NCBI RefSeq assembly: GCF_018860505.1
Contig: NZ_JAHKPU010000043.1
Span: 1 to 62,657 of the forward strand
From: Pacificibacter marinus
Lineage (GTDB): Bacteria; Pseudomonadota; Alphaproteobacteria; Rhodobacterales; Rhodobacteraceae
DNA length: 62,657 nucleotides
Reading direction: 5' to 3'
The position numbers were made by a program, and so were the translations under genes. The notes under the pieces were generated by a model, which was given only the letters and a program-made list of their open reading frames with translations, was not told where the DNA came from and searched no databases. Every line of letters begins with the position of its first letter. Within the stretch, counting starts at the first letter, position 1. This document shows, in pieces, positions 1-9,370 of this stretch.

Positions 1-180
1 CGAGAGGCACTGGCTGGCGGGATCAGAATGCGATGTGAACTTGGGCTTCACCTCTGATGCGGCACCAAAAACAGCATCGTCCAAGACGTCCAAATACTCC
101 TTCACAGCTCGTGGTGCATCATTTGGGTCAAGGACGCTAGGATCCCAATTTTCCTTAGGTGTGGAATTTTGTTTGTTGGC

Positions 181-228
181 GTTCGACCGTAAATTGATCC
201 CCCAGATCAATTTATTTTCGGTCTCACC
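181..228. repeat. Palindromic 48-bp insert in the transposase pseudogene
   Basis: Relative to recalled IS1182 transposase sequences, 16 codons are added in frame here. The block holds a nested inverted repeat: aaattgatc (191-199) pairs with gatcaattt (205-213), and gaccg (185-189) pairs with cggtc (219-223). It looks like a small palindromic element, but a lineage-specific insertion in the protein is possible. Confidence 0.45.
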
Positions 229-345
229 CTCGATCAAACCCGCATCTGCGGCAAGAGGCTGCCCGCTGACCAGGCCATCTGCGATGCACCATGCAACAGT
301 CTTTTCGAATAGATGCCTGAGCAAAGCGCTTTCCCGAAAGCGGCC

Positions 346-385
346 CTCTCGGCAGATTGCTTCGCAATCGCCTGCTGGGCAATGC
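346..385. repeat. Palindromic 40-bp insert causing the transposase frameshift
   Basis: About 40 bases separate FSKNRH from GRFRES, which are adjacent in relatives as I recall them. The block contains gattgc (355-360) and gcaatc (364-369) around a three-base loop. Forty is not a multiple of three, so this insert alone explains the frameshift. Confidence 0.4.
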
Positions 386-917
386 ATGACGGTTCTTGGA
401 AAATGTAGAATGGTTCGGCACCGGATCGGTGAGACCAAGGCGACAAAACCAGCGATACGCCAAGTTCAAATGCACCTCTTCGCAAAGCCAGCGCTCTGAT
501 CTGATACCGAAGCAATAGCCAACCAGCAGCATCCGGATCAGCAGTTCCGGATCAATCGACGGGCGGCCTGTGTGGCTGTAAAACTCAGCTAGGTATTGTC
601 GAATATCGCTTAAATCAACGAACCGATCAATCGAGCGCAGCAGGTGATCTTGAGGCACATGATCGTCAATCGAGAACTCATAAAATAGTGCCGCCTGTGC
701 TTTCTGCTTCGATCCCATCATCGCAAAATCTCCCGCTACCGTAGAGAAATTGAATCAGTCACAGGTCCTCAAATCAAGGAAGAGTTTTTCAACAGAATTC
801 GACCATGTTGCTAAAGCCTATTGTATTTAGTCGTTGCGGCGTAGGGGTGGATGGGTTGGCTTTTGTTGGTCTTATACAAAGGCAAGTATTTATCAAATCC
901 TACTCCCGCAGCCAATA

Positions 918-1163
918 CTAATTCACTAATATAATCAACGACTTGTGTTTTGTCGCTCGGGCCTTTTTGCGATTTACGCCCAAGCCGAGCGACAACAGAT
1001 CAGCAAGAGCGCCATGACGGTGGATGGACAGTTTGCCCTCTGGCTCCGTTGGTGTGAGCTCAATTCGATCAATCAGCCCACGTAGGGCCTCCTTCGCCTC
1101 CAGCATGCCATCTGGTTCCTGAAGTTGCGAAATCAGATCGCTGATCTTGGTCATGATCCGCAA
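918..1163 (-). pseudogene. C-terminal remnant of a large serine recombinase
   Basis: The reading frame (EAKEALRGLIDRIELTPTEP, then KLSIHRHGALADLLSLGLG) matches the end of large serine-type site-specific recombinases, where a helical region is followed by a short beta segment and a basic tail. There is no catalytic serine domain, zinc ribbon or credible start upstream; the only initiator is a TTG, and the frame is closed by a stop a little further out. It lies beside the IS remnant, so 1-1200 looks like a worn mobile-element boundary. Confidence is moderate because the fragment is short. Confidence 0.55.
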
Positions 1164-1341
1164 GTCTGGAACATCTGAAATGACTCAGTCAGCTTTGGGA
1201 TTGAGGCGTGACACCCGTTTGCACGCGATCTTTTAACGTTGGCCTTACGCGACAATGGATAACTGCCGCCGCCAGAGTAGCGCGCACTAAATCTGCGCGG
1301 GTTTTGTCGCAGTGATAGTGTGGCGGGGGGCTGTGCGAACT

Positions 1342-3153
1342 CTAGATGGGTTCAATCCCTGTTAATGGGAAGGTAACATAAAACGTTGTGACGTGGCCTT
1401 CCTCACTTTGATAAAAGATATCGCCCGCCATCTGGTTGGCCAGCTTTTTGGAAATATGCAGGCCAAGTCCAGATCCTTGGGTGGAGTGCTGATTGCTATT
1501 TTTAACTTGTTCGAAGCGCCCAAAAATTTGGTTTTCCATGCCTTCCGGAATGCCTTGGCCAGAGTTTGCAATCGAAAGTCTTGCTTGGCCGTTTAAGGTT
1601 GTTAGTTCCCCTGTGACCGTGCCGTGATCGTTCGAAAATTTGATGGCATTCGAGATAAGGTTATCGATCACCTGACGGATGGCAAAGGCATCCCCAGTTA
1701 TGGTTGGAACGTTGCCAATCTCGCCAAGGGCAAGTTGCACACCTTGTTGCGTGGCGAACATCTGGTTATCTTTAAAGCTCTCTTTGAGGCTTTGTCCGAG
1801 ATCGACTGGTTCGCGTTCCAAAGCCAGCGCATTGATGTCAATTTTCTGGGCCAACAGGATGTTGTCGACCAGCCGTGAGAGGCGAATACTGTTTCTGTGC
1901 GCGATATCAAGCATGGACTGAATCGGCGCGGAGGTCTCTCCAAGCTGCCCACTGCGAGCCAGCTTTAATCCTCCGATGAGGGAGGTTAGGGGGGTCCGCA
2001 GTTCATGGTTAACAACGGAAATGAACTCGTCTTTTGCGCGATTGGCCTCGTCCGCGCGCTGGAGCGCCTCTTCCAGCGCGGCACTTATGGCGATATTTTC
2101 TGTGATATCAACGAATGTGACGCTCCAGCCAAGAATAGCCCCTGACGGATCAAGCGGACTTTCGATTTCTCGAATGCGGGGTTCATAGATGTGCGATCCT
2201 GTATCCAAATTAGATACGGTTTCGCGCAGGTTCACATTCTCGATATTTGCGAGCATTTCATTTATGAAATGAGTAGAACTTTGAAAAAACGCGTCGTCTT
2301 TTGCCGCCTTGTTGATGCGAAATATTTTATTGTTCCGATCAATCATTATGACAGGTTCGCTCATCGCATTCACCAATCCTGACTGACCAATAAAGGCCAT
2401 ATCCATGGTTCTGTTTCGAACGAGAATCCACGTGAAAGCGAGAATGCCAAGCGTGAACATAAAAGCGGTTGGATCAAGGCCAAAGATCGTCAGGTCGAAG
2501 ACAACATAGCCTGTATTGACGGTCAAAGGCGTTAACGTGATGACAATGAACACCGATAATAGTGGCCATGCAGACTGTTTGGCGCGTGTGAAAGCCCTTG
2601 CAAGACAGAGAAGAGCGGCGACCACAAAGGTGTATAAAAGTGCAATAATTATATAAAAACCGTGTCCATGAATGTAATCAATGCTGCCATTTTCGGACGA
2701 AATGGCCGAGGCATCTGTGTAGACGAGGTGGTGCCATTGGTTCGTCGCGGCAAGGGCGAAAACTGATATAGGTACGATGGCCAACGTCGCGCGGGCCGTG
2801 CGTGTCTTAAGCCACGCCGCGTTGTCGACATAAGCAAATACGAAAAAACTCCAAGCGACCGGCAGTAAAGCGTTGCCAAGCCACGCCATAGTTGCCCAGA
2901 GCATTTGGCAGCCGAAGTTATCCGACACGACCTCAAGCCCAACCATGATCAATGTCCATATCATGGCAATGAAGGTTAAAGCGTAAAAAACTTTTCCTCT
3001 AAAATTTTGATATTTAAGAACCCATAATAAAACAAAAGCAGCAACTGCACTGACCACAGATACGAACCAAAAGACTGGGCTCGCCGAGACGCCCTCAAAA
3101 CATGACATCATTGTTTTACCTAAGCCCTCTTCTTCGTTGTATGATACCATCAT
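1342..3153 (-). CDS. Membrane sensor histidine kinase with N-terminal 7TM region
   Basis: A 603-residue sensor kinase. Roughly seven hydrophobic helices fill residues 25-250 and resemble the 7TM N-terminal region of histidine kinases (sensing through the membrane bundle). A PAS-like domain follows (about 260-355, including NAMSEPVIMIDRNNKIFRIN), then a short coiled coil, a HisKA domain with the phospho-acceptor His383 in VNHELRTPL, and a HATPase domain with N-box (RQVIDNLISNAIKFSN) and the G-box GSGLGLHISKKL. There is no receiver domain. It is transcribed away from the kinase at 3509, across a 355-bp shared upstream region. The ligand is unknown. No partner regulator is adjacent on its strand, so the receivers at 8146-9754 are the likely partners. 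Confidence 0.88.
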   Translation of the reverse strand: MMVSYNEEEGLGKTMMSCFEGVSASPVFWFVSVVSAVAAFVLLWVLKYQNFRGKVFYALTFIAMIWTLIMVGLEVVSDNFGCQMLWATMAWLGNALLPVAWSFFVFAYVDNAAWLKTRTARATLAIVPISVFALAATNQWHHLVYTDASAISSENGSIDYIHGHGFYIIIALLYTFVVAALLCLARAFTRAKQSAWPLLSVFIVITLTPLTVNTGYVVFDLTIFGLDPTAFMFTLGILAFTWILVRNRTMDMAFIGQSGLVNAMSEPVIMIDRNNKIFRINKAAKDDAFFQSSTHFINEMLANIENVNLRETVSNLDTGSHIYEPRIREIESPLDPSGAILGWSVTFVDITENIAISAALEEALQRADEANRAKDEFISVVNHELRTPLTSLIGGLKLARSGQLGETSAPIQSMLDIAHRNSIRLSRLVDNILLAQKIDINALALEREPVDLGQSLKESFKDNQMFATQQGVQLALGEIGNVPTITGDAFAIRQVIDNLISNAIKFSNDHGTVTGELTTLNGQARLSIANSGQGIPEGMENQIFGRFEQVKNSNQHSTQGSGLGLHISKKLANQMAGDIFYQSEEGHVTTFYVTFPLTGIEPI

Positions 3154-3508
3154 ATGACTGGCGTCGGATTGAGATTAAATGTGAAAGGTGGTCTCAATTT
3201 TTTGACCAGTCCGTAGCAGACTTCAGAAAAATCAAAGTGTTGTTTCGGTTTCTTGCTGAATGAAACCCACTGTTGTCAAATATTTATTTAAGGTCAAGAG
3301 GTCGAGCGTGGAATGTGGTTGCTTGGGGTGGGGCGGATGATCCGGTTTTTACGCCCCTACGTCAGCTGAACTAATAATAGCCACGGGCTATGTTATACAC
3401 GTATAAAGCGAGTTATTCGCTCGCGCGATTATAGAAACCCATATATGCAAAAATATAATGCTTTCGAAGTTGAGTAATGGTCGAAGGTGGTGAGTAGGAT
3501 AAAACAGT
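3154..3508. promoter_or_regulatory. Divergent intergenic region between two kinase genes
   Basis: This 355-bp gene-free stretch must hold promoters for both divergent kinases. Two small palindromes stand out: ATAGCC-acg-GGCTAT at 3377-3391 and TATAC-ac-GTATA at 3394-3405, followed by AT-rich sequence. Their role as binding sites is inference. Confidence 0.4.
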
Positions 3509-6352
3509 ATGCGAAATAAGAAGCGTGTCCAATCAATGGATCAGTTGATCGAGCGCATTTCTTATGCCGCGATCATCGGGTTATGTTCACTTATCTTTCT
3601 GGGTGTCTTACACAACGACCAAATCAGAGCTGAAGAAGAGCAAAATCGTGCGATGTATCGTGCGCAATCCGTTATCGCCACGCGGATTCAACAATCAATG
3701 AATAAGAAATTGTTGTTTGCACGCGGTCTTGCTGGGGCCGTGTCCATTTCTCCTGACATTACAGAGGCGGAATTCTCGAATCTGAGCAGCGTGGTCAAAG
3801 TCGAAGACCCATCTGTGGTGAATATGGCTTTGGTGAGAGATGCAATCATCATACATGTGCATCCACTCGATGAAAACCGAGTGTTTATCGGAAGCGATCT
3901 ATCAGAGGTGCCCGAACGCTTGCACGTTCTGCAAGAAGTAGAGCGCACGGGGGAAACCATTGTCGAAGGGCCGACCTATTTGCTTCAAGGCTATTCAGGT
4001 TTTATTATACGAGAACCTATTTATGAGGTCTCATCCGGGGCGAATAAAGGCGCGTTTTGGGGGATTGCATCTATCGTTTTTGCGGCCGAAGCGTTCTTAG
4101 AGGAAATCGGTCTAAACAGTTTTTCTGACCGTTACGAAGTGTCCTTACAAGTCAAGACGCCATTTGCTGAAGACGTGATCCTGTATGGAGACGACGTGGC
4201 GCTTTCCACCGCAAAAACAACGGTTGAGTTGCAGTTTCCTTCTGCGGCGTGGACGCTTGCTATGTCCCCTCGTGAGACAGCCAGTGTGCCCTATCAAAGG
4301 CTTGGTTTAAGTTTTTTAGTAACGCTGACGGGGGCTATTATTGCCTTACTGGCAGCGAGAGGCTTTCATGCGCTTAGGCGTCGCCAAAGGCGCACGTCCA
4401 CACAATTGCAAGCCGCGTTGAGTGCCGCGCCCTCTGGGTTTGCGATGTTCGACGTCGAAGATAAGCTTGAGCTATGCAATCAACGATACATTGAGCTTCA
4501 CGGCATGGCGGCAGATGCAATGCCCCATGGCTCAACGTTAAAAACTATTCTCGAGATCGGACTTAAAGAGGGTCTTTATCTCGATGCCATCGGTAATGAA
4601 AAAGCGTGGCTCTCGGACCAACTGACACACGGATCAACCGGCGAAACAGGCCGTGTTCTTGCTTTGAGCAACGGAACTTGGATGCAGCAGTTGGATCATG
4701 AGACGCCAGAGGGAGGGCGTGTTTCAATTTTGAACGATGTGACGGCCGTTTTATCCAGCCGGGAGCGGGCAAAAGTTGCTGAACAACGCTTGAACGATGC
4801 GATCGACGCCCTACCCGTCGGGTTTTGGCTTTTTGACAGCGATGATAAATTAATGATGTTCAATGCTGTGGCTGGTGAAAGATTGGATGGTATGAAGCGC
4901 AATCTCGCCAAGGGGCGAGAGTTGAGAGATATGGTTGCTCGGCGCATGGAAACCGCGGCCGAGGTGCGTCTGAACGGTGAACCTGTTGACGACATAGTTA
5001 TGGCTGTTAACACGCTTATTGAATCAACTTCTGACCTTGAAGTCCGCTACGAAGACAATCGTTGGTTTAAATATTTTTCCCGCCGAACATCAGAAGGTGG
5101 GCTTGTGATGTTCAGGGTGGAAATCACGGATCTGCAACGCCATCAGCAAGAACTAGAATCCTCCAATACTGAATTGCGCGCGGCGCTTAGCGAACGTGAC
5201 GAAGCGGAAGCTCGTTTGAACGACGTGAGCGATTTGAGCTCTGAATGGTTTTGGGAACAAGACGCAGATATGCGCATCACTTATGTCTCAGAGGGGTTCA
5301 CCCGTACAATGGGAGTTGGCCCTAGTGAATATATCGGAAAGTTACGCACGGGGTTTTCTTCAAATGATGAAAGTGAACTGGGCGGAGAGCGCAGTGTGCT
5401 TTATTGTAAAATGCGAGCGCATGAACCGTTTCGTGACGTGGTGTACAGTCATCGTTTCCGTCCGGATGTGTTGAGTTGGATTCGGATCAGCGGCAAGCCG
5501 CGTTTTGATGATGCTGGTGAGTTTATAGGTTACATCGGCATTGCAGAGGATGTGACAAAGTTCTATGCGGCTTTGCGCGAGGCTGAACAGGCAGACGAGG
5601 CTAAAACGCAATTCCTTAATGTGATCAGCCATGAATTGCGTACGCCGTTGTCTGCGGTTTTGGGCTTTAACAGTTTTATCGCGAATTTTGAAAAGCTGCC
5701 AAGCTATAATGCGCTGAACTTGGCTATGACAAATGGCGACCCTGTACAAATCGAACAGGCATTCCACGCATTTGAAGATAATATTTCGCAATTTACACGA
5801 CGTATTCAGGCGGCAGGAACGCAGCTTAAATCATTGATCGACGATATGTTGGATCTAGCACGGATCGAGGCAAATACCATTGATGTGACGCCGACCAAGC
5901 TGAACAGTAAAAAGGTCGTTGAATCCGTCGTCGACCAGATGCAAGCGATGGCCGATGAAAAAGGGCTTACCATTCCGCTGGATCTCGTCGCGGCTGATGT
6001 CTGGGCTGATGAAATCAGGCTCCGACAAATCCTGACCAATCTTTTGGGCAACGCCTTTAAATTTACGGATATAGGCACCGTTACTGTACGCAGTCGGGTG
6101 AAGGACAACATGGTTGTTTTCGAGGTCATTGATACAGGTATAGGGATTTCGCAGGATCGAGTGGGTATTGTTTTCGATCGCTTTGCGCAGGCCGCGCAAG
6201 GCACAAATCGCCCAAACGCTGGGGTTGGCCTTGGGTTGACCATCTGCAAGGACCTTGTCGGATTGCAAAATGGCTGGATTGAAGTCGAGAGTGAACTTGG
6301 TATTGGCACAACGTTTATTTTCGCAATTCCGCTCTGGCGCGAAGGCGAATAG
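3509..6352 (+). CDS. CHASE-domain, multi-PAS sensor histidine kinase
   Basis: A 947-residue kinase. A first membrane helix (about 15-34) precedes a periplasmic CHASE domain (about 50-245), and a second helix lies near 265-285. Three PAS-type modules follow: about 295-400 (first two containing the AAPSGFAMFD and ALPVGFWLFD pattern), 420-550, and 575-690 (SSEWFWEQDADMRITYVS). The HisKA domain carries His708 in ISHELRTPL, and the HATPase domain has LRQILTNLLGNAFKFTD, DTGIGIS and GVGLGLTI. CHASE domains sense small extracellular ligands; the ligand here cannot be read from sequence. An alternative ATG lies nine codons in (MDQLIER). It precedes another kinase (6527) in the same direction, 174 bp away. 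No receiver or Hpt is fused, so signal must leave through a separate protein. Confidence 0.9.
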   Translation: MRNKKRVQSMDQLIERISYAAIIGLCSLIFLGVLHNDQIRAEEEQNRAMYRAQSVIATRIQQSMNKKLLFARGLAGAVSISPDITEAEFSNLSSVVKVEDPSVVNMALVRDAIIIHVHPLDENRVFIGSDLSEVPERLHVLQEVERTGETIVEGPTYLLQGYSGFIIREPIYEVSSGANKGAFWGIASIVFAAEAFLEEIGLNSFSDRYEVSLQVKTPFAEDVILYGDDVALSTAKTTVELQFPSAAWTLAMSPRETASVPYQRLGLSFLVTLTGAIIALLAARGFHALRRRQRRTSTQLQAALSAAPSGFAMFDVEDKLELCNQRYIELHGMAADAMPHGSTLKTILEIGLKEGLYLDAIGNEKAWLSDQLTHGSTGETGRVLALSNGTWMQQLDHETPEGGRVSILNDVTAVLSSRERAKVAEQRLNDAIDALPVGFWLFDSDDKLMMFNAVAGERLDGMKRNLAKGRELRDMVARRMETAAEVRLNGEPVDDIVMAVNTLIESTSDLEVRYEDNRWFKYFSRRTSEGGLVMFRVEITDLQRHQQELESSNTELRAALSERDEAEARLNDVSDLSSEWFWEQDADMRITYVSEGFTRTMGVGPSEYIGKLRTGFSSNDESELGGERSVLYCKMRAHEPFRDVVYSHRFRPDVLSWIRISGKPRFDDAGEFIGYIGIAEDVTKFYAALREAEQADEAKTQFLNVISHELRTPLSAVLGFNSFIANFEKLPSYNALNLAMTNGDPVQIEQAFHAFEDNISQFTRRIQAAGTQLKSLIDDMLDLARIEANTIDVTPTKLNSKKVVESVVDQMQAMADEKGLTIPLDLVAADVWADEIRLRQILTNLLGNAFKFTDIGTVTVRSRVKDNMVVFEVIDTGIGISQDRVGIVFDRFAQAAQGTNRPNAGVGLGLTICKDLVGLQNGWIEVESELGIGTTFIFAIPLWREGE

Positions 6353-6526
6353 GCTTCATTCATCCTTGAGTAAAATCTCGTAGCGCGCGACCATATTTTG
6401 ATCATAAATTAACCATAGCCGTGCCGTTTTGTGTCGTCACATTACTGCCAGGCGATGGTTTTTTAAGCATGATGCTGCGATAAAGTAGTAAAAGTGCCGC
6501 CTTTTTATATTGTAGGTGTTATTATT

Positions 6527-7636
6527 ATGGTAGGTTATTTGGAGCATGATGTGCGGGCGTTCTCGTTAGAGAATGACGCTGAGATTTTCGCCCAAGAACA
6601 GTCTGATTTTCAGAATGCTTTGTGGGAAGGAATGTCCGAGAATGTAATCGTATTTGAGGCTACATTAGAAAAGCCGGTTTATATAAATTGTGCGGCGCGT
6701 GCCGCCTTTGGAGATGGGTCTGCGTCAGTAGCTGCATTGCATCTCCATGAGAGCGGCTTTTTTCATAACCTTTTGACCGATGAGGTCGTGGTGAATGCGG
6801 CGCTAACCGTTGGACGAACAGCTTTTCGCTCCCACCCTATATTCAATGGGCAACGTTTCAACGGGGATGTTTTTACCACTTCAGATAAGGATGGCGGGAC
6901 GTATTTGGTCGTCATATTTCATATTGAAACGGACCAAGAGAGAACCGAATACCTTCGCAGAGAAATGAATGCGGTTATCACACACGAATTGCGCACGCCA
7001 TTGACCAGTATCAAAGGGGCGCTTGATTTGTTGAAATCGGGCTTGGTGGGGCCGCTGACAGAAAAAGCACAAGCTCTTCTAAATATTGCAGGATCTAACA
7101 GTGACAGGATGCTTGATCTCATTCAGGAGATCCTTGATCTGAGTGAAAGCGCACAAATTGGTGCCATTCGTGAGCACGAGGTGATCAAAGTTGCGCCTTT
7201 ACTGGAAAGCCTTGTCGTTACCCATCAAGGCTACGGTTCTTATCATGGCGTCGATGTTCAGATGCGTCCCACAGATTCTGGGCTAAACATTTGTGCTGTT
7301 CCATCTCAACTGACAAAAATTCTATCCAATTTATTGTCTAATGCTGTGAAAGCGTCCGAGCGAGGTAATTCCGTAGAAATTTGGGCGCAAGCGGCAGGTG
7401 GAAGTGTCGCGGTATTCGTGCGCGATCACGGGGCCGGAATCCCAGTCGATCTACAAGACAGTCTGTTTGACCGCTTCACAAAAGCAAACTGGGGCAACGA
7501 CCAAAATGTCGGCAGTTCTGGCCTTGGGTTGAACATCGTGCGCACATTGGTCGAACAATCAGGCGGGGCTATTTCGTTTAACACGGAAGAGGGAAAAGGC
7601 ACGGTGTTTCGTGTCGACATGCCTAGGCATGACTAA
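6527..7636 (+). CDS. Soluble PAS-type sensor histidine kinase
   Basis: A kinase of about 369 residues without membrane helices. The N-terminal 135 residues look like a divergent PAS sensor (GMSENVIVFEATLEKPVYIN). The HisKA domain has the phospho-acceptor His153 in ITHELRTPLTSIKGALDLL, and the HATPase has LTKILSNLLSNAVKASERG, DHGAGIP and SSGLGLNIVRTL. A GTG 33 bases upstream (6494) is possible but has no better ribosome-binding site than the ATG used here. It lies 174 bp downstream of the CHASE kinase and converges with the Hpt gene. It probably feeds the receivers nearby, but pairing is inferred from position only. Confidence 0.85.
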   Translation: MVGYLEHDVRAFSLENDAEIFAQEQSDFQNALWEGMSENVIVFEATLEKPVYINCAARAAFGDGSASVAALHLHESGFFHNLLTDEVVVNAALTVGRTAFRSHPIFNGQRFNGDVFTTSDKDGGTYLVVIFHIETDQERTEYLRREMNAVITHELRTPLTSIKGALDLLKSGLVGPLTEKAQALLNIAGSNSDRMLDLIQEILDLSESAQIGAIREHEVIKVAPLLESLVVTHQGYGSYHGVDVQMRPTDSGLNICAVPSQLTKILSNLLSNAVKASERGNSVEIWAQAAGGSVAVFVRDHGAGIPVDLQDSLFDRFTKANWGNDQNVGSSGLGLNIVRTLVEQSGGAISFNTEEGKGTVFRVDMPRHD

Positions 7637-7734
7637 GGTCGGTAACATAAGAATAGCGGGATAAGGGGCTGGCCCGCGCAGTTTTAACCTGCGACGAGCG
7701 TGACGAAAATGGTGACAGTGCGCTATCGGGTGTC

Positions 7735-8094
7735 TTACAGGCTCTTGACGATCGCATCTTCCATCAGATCAAGAAGCGTTTCGATACGACCGGATAAAAG
7801 GCTGAGTTGCGTTGGTGTATGAACCAAACTTGAAATCTGTTGTTCGATTTCAGCAGCACAGTCTCCTATGCTTTGAAGCCCCAGAGTTGCCGCGATTCCG
7901 TTGAACCGATGTGTGATAAACGTCAAGCGAGTCAAAGCGTTTTGACGCTCTGTCTCGTTTTGTATCAAGATTTGAATCGCTTCTATTTCAGGAATTTTGT
8001 GATTTAAGTCAGCAACGAAGCGTTGTTTCGTGCGCTCTAGGGTTTGAGCTAGACGTTGATCTATTGCTGTCTGAGAGTGTTTTCTGTTTATCAT
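7735..8094 (-). CDS. Stand-alone histidine phosphotransfer (Hpt) protein
   Basis: 119 residues, mostly helical. The motif THRFNG centred on His62 fits the Hpt signature (H-x-x-x-G with a following small-residue helix, AATLGL), and a second helix pair (DCAAEIEQQISSL, LLSGRIETLLDLMEDAI) completes a four-helix bundle. Hpt proteins relay phosphate between receiver domains. It lies 51 bp downstream of the response regulator on the same strand, so the two are probably cotranscribed. With three kinases and two receivers around it, it is the natural hub of a relay. Hpt domains are weakly conserved, hence some doubt. Confidence 0.8.
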   Translation of the reverse strand: MINRKHSQTAIDQRLAQTLERTKQRFVADLNHKIPEIEAIQILIQNETERQNALTRLTFITHRFNGIAATLGLQSIGDCAAEIEQQISSLVHTPTQLSLLSGRIETLLDLMEDAIVKSL

Positions 8095-8145
8095 AAACTT
8101 ATCGACACAAAATCTCTAATGTTTCTAGGGGCTTCTTCTCAACGT

Positions 8146-9135
8146 TTAGCTGCGCATGGAAGTTCTTTTCACATCGAACATTGGTACAGAATGCGGCAGG
8201 GTACTCTTGAGTTCTGCTTTCGATATCGCGCGGGCAATTAAGGCCGCCGGTGAAGAATCAAACATCGACATTCTGACAGCTTCACCAACTTTAACTGTGA
8301 CATCCAATGGCACTGTATCTCCGCCGATCAAGCCGAATTCGCTCAACATTAAAGACAGTTTCAATTCGAGTTCCGCTTCGTCAAGCTGAAGCGTGCGCGG
8401 TAGGATTGCAACATACTGGCCATTCCCAACGTAGGAAATCATAACATTGTAACTGCGCAAGGTTTCGAAAATGGCTTCGGCAACATCTGTCAAAATGCCA
8501 TGGAATTCCAATGGAGAAGTCATCGAGAAAAGGCGCTCGCGTTTTTGAATTTGAAAGCAAATAGCACCACACATAAAACGTTTACCACGAGACAGGCGGT
8601 GTAGGTAGTTTTCCATTTCAAGACTGCCAAGAACGCGCGGAACATCGAAAATTGTAACGGCATCCGCAAGATCGAAATCTGCATCTGCATTGGACTTGTT
8701 GCTCATGTTCAGACGCAAGTTTTCTTCGCGTCGTGTCGCATGCATCACGGATTGCTGCTCATTGAAAAGAAGCTGCGCAACGTTTATCCGCGCACAGAGG
8801 TCCGTCGTGTCGATTGGTTTGGTTATATAGTCTGTGGCACCACGTAGAAAAGCGGCATCAATGTGCTCTTTATCTCTCATGGCTGTAAGCATGATAATCG
8901 GCGTGCGGCGGTGTTCGTTCACCGAACGAATTCTACCACACAAATCTACCCCGTCCATGCCTGGCATTTGAATATCCAAGATAAAGGTCGAGAAATGATA
9001 TTGCCCTTGATGGATCAAACTCAATGCTTCTTCGCCGCTTTGCGCATAGACAACGTCTTCGTATCCTTGAGACGTCAGAATAGCCGCCATCAATTCGAGA
9101 ATATTCGGGTCATCGTCGACAACTAAAAGTGACAT
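8146..9135 (-). CDS. Response regulator with receiver and degenerate GGDEF-like domain
   Basis: About 329 residues. A clear receiver domain occupies residues 1-120 (acidic DDD at 7-9, phospho-acceptor Asp54 in FILDIQMPGMDG, Lys in YITKPID). After a linker (about 120-165) comes a domain of about 150 residues whose layout resembles GGDEF: a helix followed by YVGNGQYVAILPRT in the place of the GGDEF hairpin. The catalytic G-G-D/E-E-F signature is absent, so diguanylate cyclase activity is unlikely and a binding or scaffold role is more plausible. The start is the second of two ATGs (GGAG six bases upstream); a TTG further out is unlikely. Followed by the Hpt gene, divergent from the CheY-like gene at 9371. 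Confidence 0.8.
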   Translation of the reverse strand: MSLLVVDDDPNILELMAAILTSQGYEDVVYAQSGEEALSLIHQGQYHFSTFILDIQMPGMDGVDLCGRIRSVNEHRRTPIIMLTAMRDKEHIDAAFLRGATDYITKPIDTTDLCARINVAQLLFNEQQSVMHATRREENLRLNMSNKSNADADFDLADAVTIFDVPRVLGSLEMENYLHRLSRGKRFMCGAICFQIQKRERLFSMTSPLEFHGILTDVAEAIFETLRSYNVMISYVGNGQYVAILPRTLQLDEAELELKLSLMLSEFGLIGGDTVPLDVTVKVGEAVRMSMFDSSPAALIARAISKAELKSTLPHSVPMFDVKRTSMRS

Positions 9136-9370
9136 CATAGTCTCCAAAATAATATCTGCTCTGCGGCTTCACTACGATTGTCTAATGAATCGTATCGTTT
9201 TGTACCTGCATTCAGCTTTAAGGTGATATTCCCTAATAAATTGGGTCAAAGTGTGGCTAAAATAAGAATTGAAGATTTTAACTATTTTTTCTAGCAGCTC
9301 ATGCGGTTTAAAATCATCGAGAGACATATAATGTGCTTGTTTATCGGCGCGGTGAAGATATGATCCCTGC

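Larger units (their letters stand above)
1..721 (-). pseudogene. IS1182-family transposase remnant, frameshifted and cut by the window edge
   Basis: The N-terminal part (from 721 down to about 386) reads as a typical IS1182/DUF772 transposase of Rhodobacterales, with motifs such as DHLLRSIDRFVDLS, SHTGRPSIDPELLIRM and NHSTFSKNRH. After FSKNRH the family continues GRFRDS; here about 40 extra bases (346-385) intervene, and the family sequence resumes in another frame (GRFRESALLRHLFEKT, then LAADAGLIE). A second in-frame extra block lies at 181-228 between LIE and ANKQNS. The third segment runs open (KPKFTSHSDPASQ) to the window edge, so the C-terminal catalytic part is not visible. The gene cannot make a full-length transposase as it stands. 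Family assignment is from recalled consensus. Confidence 0.85.

Noticed and set aside
8146-9135. Active diguanylate cyclase
   Set aside because: The GGDEF signature is replaced by a GNGQY-like segment, so cyclase activity is not claimed.
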